Positions 1-10,052 of a stretch of DNA of 64,000 nt are shown here, piece by piece. Below the pieces are notes generated by a model. The model saw only the letters and a program-made list of their open reading frames with translations, did not search any database and was not told where the DNA came from. Position 1 is the first letter of the stretch. Each line of letters starts with the position of its first letter. The translations under genes were made by a program, and so were the position numbers. Source of the stretch: Desmodesmus armatus (taxonomy: Eukaryota; Chlorophyta; Chlorophyceae; Sphaeropleales; Scenedesmaceae); the NCBI GenBank assembly GCA_007449985.2, contig VIIQ02000020.1, forward strand, positions 709,631-773,630. The letters are read 5' to 3'.

Positions 1-670
1 TTGCCCCATAAAGTGCTGCCAGCACCGCCATGGCTGCAGGCTGCTCAGAAGCATCCTGCAGGGTCAGCACAAGCTGCGGCTTGCTGGTGTCCTGCTGCAC
101 CTGCTGGGTGCTGCTGCAGTTGGCTGTTGATCTTCTCCTGGTGCTGACTCCTGCTGCAGTCTCATCATGAGGCCGCTTGCGCTGCCAACGCAGGATCTGC
201 AGCGGCAATGAGCGGCAGTGGCTGGCTGTCATTGCCTGAGCAGCAACCTGTGCTCAAACCTCCCCCTGACCTTGTGGCGAGTCATTTTGCCAACGAATGA
301 AGCATGTGCCAAACAGCCTGCTTGGGTCAAGCAAAGACAGTCGCACCCCTGCCAAGCGATCAGTGACCTAGAAACCAAACCACAGTGGACATTGAGTGCC
401 TTTTGGTGGGGTTGCAGCATAATCGAGCATGCTGCATGCCCAACACCACGTCAGCATACCCTCAGGGCCTGCTCTGCTGGTGGTGCACACCATGCACACC
501 TGTGCCTTGAGGTAGGGACTGGTGCTCAACAAGACAGTATGTCCAGGGAACTCTGCTAGCTTTTCAGGTGGTGCATCACTCTGGTGGTCTGCTGCTGGGG
601 GTGCAGTCAGCAGAATTTCTACATCAGACAGCTCGCTCTGCTGCCATAGCTGAGAAAATGACAATAGCAT
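1..670 (-). CDS. BTB-domain protein, partial (left-edge paralogue)
   Basis: Two exons are visible. Exon 1 is 670-500, beginning MLLSFSQLWQQSELSDVEIL and ending at SPYLKAQ before a GT donor. Exon 2 runs from 196 off the window edge, after a CTGCAG acceptor. The first exon is 171 nt, exactly as in the plus-strand gene starting at 1118, and exon 2 is almost identical in sequence to 2101-2300. The SDVxxLL...F.GHxxLLSxSPYL pattern is the N-terminal half of a BTB/POZ domain, a dimerisation and Cullin-3 adaptor fold. The copy is intact as far as it can be seen. The intron (197-499) is about 300 bp and lacks the minisatellite of its sister. Substrate unknown. The ATG at 670 is chosen because it matches the position of the sister's ATG. 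Confidence 0.75.
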
Positions 671-1117
671 AGCGAAGGTGAGGTTTGGTCTACAAGGGAT
701 CGTCAGAAGGATGAGCTGGCAGGGCACATGCCACTGTGGCCTGCCAGGATAGATCACCAGGATAGATCACCACACCTCTCAGTCCAGTTTTGATACCTCA
801 GCGTGCCTCATCTAGGCTGGTGCTGTGGCTGCCTGGCAGTGCCAACCCATCTTGCGGTTGATCTTTAGTAACCACCGTTAACGATTGAAATCGAGTCTGT
901 TTTTTGGAACCGCGTTTGAGTCGTTGAACACCCCTGCATCGGCGATGCATGTGCAGAAGTGTAAGCTCTGTTCAAGGCTATTGTGACGTTGTGTTGAATT
1001 CCGACTTCAAGCCCTTCACTCAGACTTTCACACTTTGATCTGATTAGTCCCTACACTCTGACTAGTCCCTATCTCTCAGGAGTGCAGCTCAGATACTTGA
1101 ACGTACTGTTGATAAGG
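671..1117. promoter_or_regulatory. Probable bidirectional promoter between BTB paralogues
   Basis: This 447-bp gap separates the start codons of two divergent near-identical genes, so it should hold both promoters and 5' UTRs. It is less CAG-rich than its surroundings. It contains a direct repeat of AGGATAGATCACC near 747-771 and a twice-repeated CTAGTCCCTA-like motif near 1045-1075. No TATA box could be assigned with confidence. Confidence 0.5.
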
Positions 1118-4100
1118 ATGCTGTTCTCCTTCACCCACCTTTGGCAGCAGGCCGAGCTGTCTGATGTGGATGTGCTGCTGACTGCACCCTCAGCCGACCC
1201 TCAGCAGGGTGATGCTGCACCCCAGAAGCTGGCAGAGTTCCCTGGACACACAGCTCTGCTGAGCAGCAGTCCGTACCTCAGGGCTCAGGTGGGTGTCCCT
1301 GACTCCACAAAAGATGGCCAACATGTCTGACCAAATGATGGCATCTGTACTGGCATCCTTGATGTCATCCGTGCTGTCATGTGTCATGTGTGCACACATG
1401 CCAGCTGGCATGTGGGCTGGCATCTGTGCTGACATCTGTGCTGGCATGCGTGCTGGCATGTGTGCTGGCATGCGCGCTGGCATGCGTGCTGGCGTGTGTG
1501 CTGGCATGCGCGCTGCCATGTGTGCTGCTATGTGTGCTGCTATGTGTGCTGCCATGCGGGCTGGCATGTTTATTGTCATGTGTGCTGGCTTGTTTGCTGG
1601 CAAGCGGGCTGCCATGTGTGCTGTCATGTGGGCTGGCATCTGTGCTGCCATGTGGGCTGGCATGCGTGCTGGCATCTGTGCTGCCATGTGTGCTGGCATG
1701 CGTGCTGGCATGTGGGCTGGCATGCGCGCTGGCATGCGTGCTGGCGTGTGTGCCGGCATGCGTGCTGGCATGTGGGCTGGCGTGTGTGCTGGCATGCGTG
1801 CTGCTATGTGTGCAGCCATGCGGGCTGGCACGTGTGCTGGCATGTGTGCTGGCATGTGTGCTGGCATGCCTTCTGTCATGTGTGCTGTCATGCATGCTGG
1901 CATGTGTGCTGGCATGCGTACTGGCCCCTACACGTGTCCGTGCTGGCCACAATGCTGGCATCCGTGCTGGTAACCATAGTTAGCAACAGCTTTTGCACTC
2001 AGGTTCAGCCGGGCCATCATCCAGTACTTGCAATTGTTTGGCATGTGTTGAGAGTCTTGGCTGTCCATGGTGTCCTGACTGCCTCTCCTGCCCCGTGTAG
2101 ATCCTGCGCTGGCAGCGCAAGCGGCCCCTTGATCAGACTGCAGTAGGAGTCAGCATCAGGAGAAGGTCATCAGCCAGCAGCAGCAGCACTCAGCAGGCGC
2201 AGCAGGACACTAGCAAGCCGCAGCTTGTGCTGACCCTGCAGGATGCTTCTGAGCAGCCTGCAGCTATGGCTGTGCTGGCAGCGCTCTACGGGGCCAAGCC
2301 AGTGTCTGAGCTGCTGTCAGAGCTGTCTCAGGAGCAGCAGCTGCAGGCAGCATTGCTGGCAGACATGTGGCAGCTGCCGGCCATCAGCACAAGAGCGGCA
2401 AAGGCCCTTGCCAGCACACTCACGTCACAGGGCAAGCTATCAGAGGCAGTCACGCAGCAGCTGTTGCACCTGCAGGCAGTGCCAGACTGCCTGCAGGCGC
2501 TGTCAATACACGTGCTGCTGCAACTGCTGGGTAACTTGGAACAGTCCTGGGCAGACCCTATCCTAAGGGATAGGCTGCTGCAGCTGCCACTGTCCAGCAT
2601 GGAGTTGCTCCTGTCCTGCAACCGGCTACAGGTGGGTCGACAGCTTTGCTAAATTGAGATGCAGCAATGTGAGTATTCAGCACAGTTGATATGGCCCAGC
2701 CTGGCACTTTGTGCCTGACTGCTGGCAACTGTGCCTGGGGCATGTACCAAGCTCAGCACAGCACTGCATCTGTTGATGTGGCGGGTATTTGCCACTGTTT
2801 TAGGTCTTGTGCTTGGCCAGCTGTGCTAAACTTCTTGCTCTTCTTCTTTCACTGTGCCGCACAACTTGCTGCACCCTACAGGTGGCATCAGAGGACACAG
2901 TGTTGTACACAGTGCAGCAGTACATGGCCAACACCAGCGATGATGCCGCCAAGCAGCGCATTGAAGAGCGCCTGGGTCCCCTGATCCGCTGCCAACACCT
3001 GTCACACTACTGGCTGCTGCTATCACTGGTGTCAGACGACGCAGACACCATGCCGCTGGCGCAGCTGCGACCACAGCTGAAACAGCTGCTGACAATGCGC
3101 AGCGCACGGGCTGGTGTTACAGTTGGCCAGCTGTATGCTGATCTGGAAGATGCACCATCCAGCTGGCTTTTGGGTCAGCGCAGCATCACCGCGGTCAACA
3201 CAGTGCAGCTTACATGGGTGCTTGGTGTCAGCACACTGCGCGAGACAGCACAGCGCTGTGTGGCACAGCAGAGGACGCAGTACCTGATCTCTCCTACTGC
3301 AACCGCCCCGTTAGGGGGTATGCCATTTGAAGTTCAGGCCATATGCGAGCCAGAAGCAGCAGCAGCAGCGGCAGTGCCTGAGCCTCGTCCTGTGGAGCTG
3401 TTGGGGTACTTGCAGGCGATGCAGAGGGCACATGAGAAGTCTGGGAGGTAGGACGGTTAGGGGTTTGAGGGGGGGGGGGTTGACAGGGCTAGCAGGGGTG
3501 GATGGGGGTCAGCAGGGGTAGGGCATCAGGGGGTTGTGGTGGTGGTGGTGGGGGGGGGTAATGAGGGTGAGCCAGTGATGGGAGCAGGAGGGGGTCAAGC
3601 TTGCCGAGGAAGCAGCAGTAGCAGCAGTGTGGGTAGCAGCACCCTGCCCGTTCCTCACCATCACCACCACACACATCCCTCACATGCACACCACCTGTCA
3701 ACACACGCTCTGAAAGATCGAAAAGCATTCAAGTGCCCTCAACACACACACTTTTTCCCGCACTCACTACCATCCTCATTCACTCTCCCACTCTCACTCC
3801 GTTTCCCCTGTCAAACTGTTGAACATCCCCACCTGCCAGGTGGTTAGGTGCTGAGGGTGCAGTATCTTGGCTGCTGTGCAAGTTGGACGTTGCAGAGTCT
3901 GTGTGGGCAGCAGCAGCACAGGTGGCAGCAGCAGGCGGCAGCAGCAGCGATTTTGTGCAGGCGGACTTTGCCCTGGTCGCCTCCAGTGATGCCGACATGG
4001 ATTTCTTCTGCAGTGAGTGGAGCAATGAGGTGCTGGAAGCCGCGGGAGTGACAAACGATGGTGCCTTTTTCACGGTGGGTGGAGCTTGATTGAGACGGGG

Positions 4101-5456
4101 GGGGGGGGGGGTCTGCCTTGTGTGTTGGGTGGATGGGGGTGTTAATCTGGGTGGTAAGCGGTGTGCAATCAACACTTGGGTGAGGAGGGACAATGTAGCT
4201 GGGGGGGGGGGGGGGGGGGGGGCTACGCCCTGGTGCCATTAAGTGAGGCCGACATGGATTTCTTCTGCAGTGAGTGGAGCAATGAGGTGTTGGTGGCGGT
4301 GGCAGTGAGGAACGATGACGACGAAAATTTCAAGGTGGGTGGTTGTGTTTGGTTTATTGGGGGGGGGGGGGGGCATGGGGAGACCGCTAACTACGGGGAC
4401 TGTGTTTGGCTGCTGAGGGTTCGGTAAAGGCCCCAGCCCCAGCAATCACCACTCCTGCAGCCACACCACAGTCATGCCAGCAACAGAGGAAACACAGTTC
4501 TGCGCACAATGTTGGTGCTCACACAGGCGCTCCCCTGCCCCCCCCCCCCATCCCCTCCCCAAAACACAATCCCCTTTCTCTGCTGATCACTCTCTCACAC
4601 CTCCCCCTCCCCAACACCATGTGGCACTCCCTCCCCCCCCCCCCCCCAACCACACACAAACAAGTGCCTGGCAGCAGCAGTGCGGCCTGGCGGGCGCGGG
4701 TGCGTGACTGACACGTTCGGTCAGCAGAATCAACCCCCTTCCGTTGCGGAAAAGTTATTGCACACAATCCCCGTGCTCGCACAACTGCTGAATACCACAC
4801 ACACCCTTTGTTCCCCACACACACAGATCCCAGGCAGCAGCAGTGCAGCATGGAGGGCACGTGTGCGGGAGTCACTGCGTGACGCCCTCACAAGGCTGGG
4901 AACAGCAGAGGCAGCAGCAGCAGCAGAGGCGGTGACGCAGGAAGCGGCAGCAGAAGAGCAGTTGCTGCTGCAGAGAGGGAAGCTGGTCGGGTTTGCGGGG
5001 GGTGGCGCACGGGGCCAGCAGCAGCGGCAGCAGCAGAAAGCCGGGCACGGCAAGGGGAAAGGGCGGCAGGGGCAGCAGCAGCAGCAGCAGAGTGAAGGGG
5101 AAGAAGGAGGGGATAAAAAGGCGGGCAGCAGTGGGAAGGCCAAGCGCCCTGTCAGCGGTGCAGCTACCATCGGCTTGTATGTAGGGCCTCGTGGCGTCCC
5201 CTCTGATGCCAACTACTCCTTCACTTACACTCTACAGGTCCATGGTATCTTGTCATGCGCGCAAGCATCTACTTCCGGCACCTGCCATGCATCTCTCTGC
5301 AGTCATTGGGGTGATGACAACTTTTTTGGTGTCGGTGCCATGGCAGGGGGGTGGGATGAGGTGGCCTGGGCATCCAAGGGCCTGCCAGCAGCTGGGTCTC
5401 TACTTGTCAAGCTGTCCGTCAGCAAGGTGGGGCACATGGCCAACACAGCACGGTGA
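1118..5456 (+). CDS. BTB-BACK domain protein
   Basis: Supported exons are 1118-1288, 2101-2631, 2882-3447, one near 3860-4074 (possible duplicate 4227-4334), and the last from 4827 to the TGA at 5456. The first three joins keep phase; the join into the exon near 3860 is unresolved and a small exon may be missing. The N-terminal part is a BTB domain (SDVDVLL, GHTALLSSSPYLRAQ, then TLQDASEQPAAMAVLAALYG). A BACK-like helical region follows (LPLSSMELLLSCNRLQVASE, where BACK domains carry LxSDxLxVxSE). The last exon has a low-complexity Gln/Gly/Lys linker and a C-terminal beta-rich segment (DDNFFGVGAMAGGWDEVAWA) that is loosely MATH-like. BTB-BACK proteins usually recruit substrates to Cullin-3 ligases; the substrate here is unknown. 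Intron 1 holds a 12-bp minisatellite. Confidence 0.75.
1388..1975 (+). repeat. 12-bp minisatellite in BTB intron 1
   Basis: About 48 imperfect copies of a TGTGCTGGCATG unit. The period is a multiple of three and few units make stop codons, so long open frames run through it on both strands, giving fake Cys/Met/Ala or His/Ala/Ser-rich proteins. It lies wholly between the exon 1 donor (1289) and the exon 2 acceptor (2100), so it is intronic. The head-to-head paralogue has no such array in the same intron. Confidence 0.9.
4227..4334 (+). repeat. Tandem copy of the preceding BTB exon
   Basis: Encodes a second version of the DADMDFFCSEWSNEVL segment found at about 3985-4040, and both copies end in a GTGGGT donor (4075 and 4335, 260 bp apart). 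The upstream flank is a run of more than 20 G. It may be an alternative exon or a decaying duplicate. Confidence 0.7.
4660..4712 (+). repeat. Partial copy of the start of the last BTB exon
   Basis: PGSSSAAWRARVR is encoded here and again at 4827-4868. The first copy follows an AG and meets a stop codon (GTGACTGA) shortly after, while the second copy stays open to the end of the gene. The acceptor junction has therefore been duplicated about 160 bp upstream and the copy is not translatable as an exon. Confidence 0.65.
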
Positions 5457-6185
5457 TGGCCCCTTGCAACTTTCCTAGAACCAAAGCAGGCTGTGGCATC
5501 TCCTGCGCAGAGTGTTCATTATCGTATTTGTCACTCCTGTTTAAGCGGGGTGCCTCTTCTTTCCTCCTCCTCTCCAGCCCTGTTGCCTGTCTGTGATGGT
5601 CCCTGGTGGTTTGCAGCAGTGTTGGGTGAGACTGCAGTGGACACATGGCGTGCAGTTGCTTTTGCCCCTGTTGCCGTTGTGTTGGCTGCGGGTTGTGTCT
5701 GGCTGCCAGTGGCTCCAGGCAGCTGCAGTTCATGTGAATCAAACACTTTGTTGGTTGCACAGTTGTCAAGTTGTTTCACACGCGAGATTGACATGTTGAT
5801 GTCATGGGGAGGTGGTGGTAATCATTTTCAGTTGTACTGCTAGCAGTAGGGTTGACCATTGCGGCCTCCCTGAGGACCTACGCGCATGCTATCATGCTGC
5901 TCAACGACACAGGTCGCAGTGACAATGCACCATGAGAGTATGTATGACGTTGCTGTTGATAATTTGCACAGTTGTACGGCGCGAGTGGTTGTGTGGTAAA
6001 TGCCGTCTGAGTGCATATGTTGGACAGTTGTACTGCTAACAGTACACTTTATTAGTACTGTCGGTGGCCTCCCTGGGGGTGAGCGCACACCAACATACAC
6101 AGGTCACAGTAAAAACATGTTGCCATGCAAATTGTGTAGATTGTTGCACATTGCTGCACCAGAACAGCTGTCCCAAAGGTAACAT
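5457..6185. other. BTB 3' flank with a degenerate direct repeat
   Basis: I see no coding signal. Two related blocks of roughly 100 bp, near 5829-5930 and 6019-6112, share in order CAGTTGTACTGCTA, a GGCCTCCCTG motif and an ACACAGGTC-CAGT motif, spaced about 190 bp apart. The BTB 3' UTR probably occupies the start of the region. Confidence 0.5.
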
Positions 6186-6217
6186 CATCATCGGAAATTT
6201 GTAAGTGACTGTGACAG
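6186..6217 (+). repeat. Left 32-bp inverted repeat arm
   Basis: Identical to the reverse complement of 9782-9813. Followed by GACTGT-rich subterminal sequence to about 6335. Confidence 0.85.
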
Positions 6218-9200
6218 TACGGCTGCGACAGTCGCAAGTCGATATAGTGGAGACAGTCCGGCTGTCCGCCACGGCTGCTGCGACTAAATGCCGACTGTGT
6301 CACAACAGTCGAGGACCGCTGTGATAGTCGACGGGTGTTATCATGCCTATATTCGTTTTCGTATGGCTACGTCAGAGTTACATCATCGCATATCTGATAG
6401 TATCTGCCGATCCTGCAGCACTATGATAACTATACTGCCCTGGCCCTGTCCTGCCTTGTTCTGGCGGGATCTGTTAGTGTTGGCAACACAGCTGTCAGGC
6501 TCAAGTGTATGAACCCAGTTACACACCTTGCTGAGTTGAGCATGAGGTAGGCCACCACATCAACCGATATGCTCTCAGGCACACCCAAGCAACGTGCATA
6601 GAGCAGTTATGTAGGGCCGCCAGCTGTCAACTGTAGTGCAAGCCTAGCCAAGACTTTGGAATGTGTAGATGCAAGGAGAGGGTTGCGCACACGTTCAGCA
6701 AACAAGCTCACAACAAATGTGAGTTAGCCCATGCACATCCGAAGAGTCTTCCTCAAAGTTGCCCCACAGATGATGTGGCACAAGCAGCTGGTACTATGCA
6801 AAGCATCGCTGATGGCAACATCCTTCAGAGTAAGCTTTCAGGGGTATAAACCTATGTAGATTTACAGTTAACATCAATTGAAAGGTGGGACCCTTGGGGC
6901 TGCCTTCCGCAAACCGCTGGCGCCAGTAGTAAGGCGGCCCGGTACTATGCTGGTTGACCACATATTTTCACCACCCCCGAAGAGGGGGGGGGGGGGTACG
7001 CCAAACAAAGTTGTATTCCCCTCGCCATCCCGTTTGAGGCTCCTTGGCCCTGACCCCACCCACCCCTCGCGGCAAGTGCAAGCTTGTTACGGCACTGCTG
7101 TATCCCATGCTGCCGAACTGCTGCCTGCCACACCCCCCTTCCGTTTGAGGCTGTTTTGCAACTGGAATCTCCCTCCCTAGCCGGTTCAGGCCTGGCACCC
7201 CCCCCCCCCCCCGGGTCTTTTTGTTGGTTTTGTTTGTGGACCCCAGGCCTACTAAGCCTAGGCTAGGCTGCTTATAAGTTGCAGCTAACTGGACAGCTTG
7301 GATGGGAAAGCTGGGCTAGGTTCAGCCCACGTATAGCCGTGTTGCCAGCAGCTTGCAAATGCCACCGTCGAAATTTGCTATCTCACTTACAAGTACAGTA
7401 GAGCAGAAAGCATCAGAATCCCAGCTGTCACCCCAGCTTTTGAACATGCAGTGCAGTTGGACACATTATCGCTTTGACTCAACTTGTCGTTAGAATTTCT
7501 ATCGTATGACACAGCGTTGTCGCTCGCTATGGGCGTATAGAGCAGCAGTATGTTTGCAGCGATCTCAGCTGATCTGGACAGCATTTGCAATGGTGCAGCC
7601 AGTTTCACCCAACAGCACGTTCCACATACTGCAAGTTGATCTGCCATTGTATTAGTGGCCTCCATCGTCAATGGGGCGCTCAACGTGGTTCGACGACAAC
7701 CAACTTCCTGACAGTTGATGATCACATGGCTCAGGTGCGGACGTGCTGCAACACATGAGGAGCCACTCGAAAGAAGGTAACACATGGCACGCATTGGCAT
7801 GCATGGCAGGCACCAGGGTATGCTTCTATGGCAGAAGCAGATGCAAGGAGCAGCAGATGGTGGTGTACTGTTGGCACTGTTGGCACACATTGACCTGTGC
7901 TGGACGTCCCAAACATTATGTGGCACGTTTGTTTGTCCACTGTGCAGGAGCCATCAGCAGCTGCTGCGCTTGTTGATGGGCTGAACTGCCAGCAGGGGTC
8001 GAGGCAGACACTCAGCCAGAGATGGGCTTTCCATGGCCAGCACGACAGCAGCAAGGGTTCATGACTACCTAGGCAGCATGTCCTGCGTTTGAGCATGACA
8101 GTGGCGTTACTCACTGGCAGCAAGGACAACTTCAGCAGCTGCAGAGATGCTGCAGCACGCGTGCACTTCAACAGATGCCATCTGCATTCCATATGTAAGT
8201 GTGCAGCTGATGTGCCCGTTGTTGGCTGGTTGGAATGCATGCGGCGTCGAATGTGTCAGGCACTGCAGGCAGCAAGCAGTGTGTGAGCGTTCTGAGCCCC
8301 TCCTATTTCACACGGCATTTTCTTCACTCGATAGGCATGATGGATTCATTTGCTGATGTGCCACAGTGCTTCCTTTTTGTCAGGTAACACCATGTGCCAG
8401 TAAGTCTGCGCGGCATTGCTTCATTATGCATAGGGTCCTGCACTGCTACTTAGACAGGCAGCATACAATAAGACGCTAGGTGTGCTATGCCTTCAAGGAC
8501 GGCAAGGCTTGCCTGACTGCTGACACATATCAACGTGTTGTTTTGCCCGACGTCGCAGTTCCAGCAGTGCACGTACGCAACAAGCTGGAGCTCAGCATGT
8601 TCCGAAGGGCCGTGAACTGAGGACGAATATCGAGGCTCAGCGAGGGACCCAGTCCACTGCTGCTGGACCTACAGGTGGGGCATGCGCATCAGCAGCGCCC
8701 CGGTCCTGATATGAGAAAGTTCAGCTGCTCCTAGGATTGTCGTCTTACAAACATAAGCAGGAATGCAGCATGGCATAGCTTGCCCTTGTACACCTTGTTT
8801 GCTCAAGAGGGTTGCACAACAACAGTCACAATCACTCGTGCAGGGTGCAGCATGGCATGTTATCATCGTGACGTGACGTGCTCTGGGTGTGGACAGCCTT
8901 GACAATGGCTACGTAGAACATGGGTGTGATCTGTTGCCTGTCACATATTACAAAGCTCTGTGCTGCTTGCTGCTCAACTGCAGGACACGAGCTGAGACTG
9001 ATAACGAGTGCAGGAGCCTGAAGGATGGCCGTGAGCATTGCTGACGGATGCTGAATGTGGTGGTGGATGCTGTTGTAGTTTTTTGGGGGGGGATTTTGAG
9101 GGTAATTGTGTTGTTGGCCCACCCCCCCTGGGTGTCGACCATCAGCTGTGACGCGTCCAGCATGTTGTGGTGTCTTCTACTGGCACTCACAAGGTTTTCT

Positions 9201-9781
9201 TAAATGCTTGGAATGTGGTGCCTCTATGCATGGGCAGGCAAGCCTCCCAGTCTGATTTCAAGTTCGACTGATATTTTGAGTTTGACTGTTTTGCGCAGCA
9301 TGTTGTTGTCAGCAGCAGGGTGTGGCACGTTCTCAAGAATTGCTTGGGACCGTCTGAGGCATGTGTGTCTCTATCCCGGGATATGCATGTCTCACGTGCA
9401 GGGTTGGTGCAGGGTTGGTGCGGGGCGACAGCTGTCTAACCCTCTTGTGTCACGGCACAAGAAGGAAGTTGTGCCATTAAATGTTGTCTTGGCACATGGT
9501 ATGTGGGGTTCACCAACACCATGCAGTTATCGGGTTGGACTGAGTGACAAGTGAATAATATGATAAGCTCCGCATGCATTCAGCTGAACGTGCACAAACA
9601 GCGGAACAAAAGCCAAAATAGCCGTTCTTTCTTAAAACAGTGGGCACTGGTCAGTCGCCTTTGGCAAGTCGCGACTGTTGCAGTCGACTGGTGACAGTCG
9701 CGACTATAGTCAGCCGACTGTCACAGCCCCGGTTAAGCCATGTACTGTGATATTCACGACTGTAAAAAAGGCTTTAGTCGG

Positions 9782-9813
9782 CTGTCACAGTCACTTACAA
9801 ATTTCCGATGATG
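9782..9813 (-). repeat. Right 32-bp inverted repeat arm
   Basis: Identical to the reverse complement of 6186-6217. Preceded by GACTGT-rich sequence from about 9650. Confidence 0.85.
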
Positions 9814-10005
9814 CCTTTCTGCTGTTCGGGATTGAGGTTCTGATCAGCTCGTTGCAGGCTCTGCCTGTTGTTCAGGAATCAGATTTTGCGTAGTGTTCAA
9901 ACTAGTTCTGGGTTAGCTGTCGTCACAAACAGCCATCAGTGCAGCCAAGTTATAAAACCTCAGCTCACACAAATTGTTGCAGTACGTCAGCTGTACACAT
10001 AAATG

Positions 10006-10010
10006 TTACA
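10006..10010 (-). terminator. TGTAA poly(A) signal of the SET gene
   Basis: TGTAA on the minus strand, 43 nt past the SET-gene stop. TGTAA is the usual chlorophycean polyadenylation signal. Confidence 0.6.
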
Positions 10011-10052
10011 AAATATCAGAGGTGATTCAAACCAACGCCCAGTTGCAGCAAA

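Larger units (their letters stand above)
6186..9813. mobile_element. Putative DNA transposon with inverted terminal repeats
   Basis: Positions 6186-6217 and 9782-9813 are a perfect 32-bp inverted repeat (CATCATCGGAAATTTGTAAG then GTGACTGTGACAG-type sequence). Immediately inside each arm lie about 120 bp crowded with CGACTGT/ACAGTCG motifs in both orientations, as in the subterminal repeats of cut-and-paste elements. Weak similarity also extends outside the arms (GAACAGC...AAAGG). No transposase was recognised. The only coding-like stretch is about 8480-8620, an open frame ending in a TGA whose last residues are roughly RNKLELSMFRRAVN; I cannot name it. The element may be non-autonomous, or the arms may be two copies of a smaller repeat. 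Poly-G or poly-C runs occur near 6985, 7200 and 9085. Confidence 0.5.

Noticed and set aside
1190..2146. Several long open frames (up to 241 codons) on both strands
   Set aside because: They run through the 12-bp minisatellite inside a well-supported intron; composition is purely repeat-derived.
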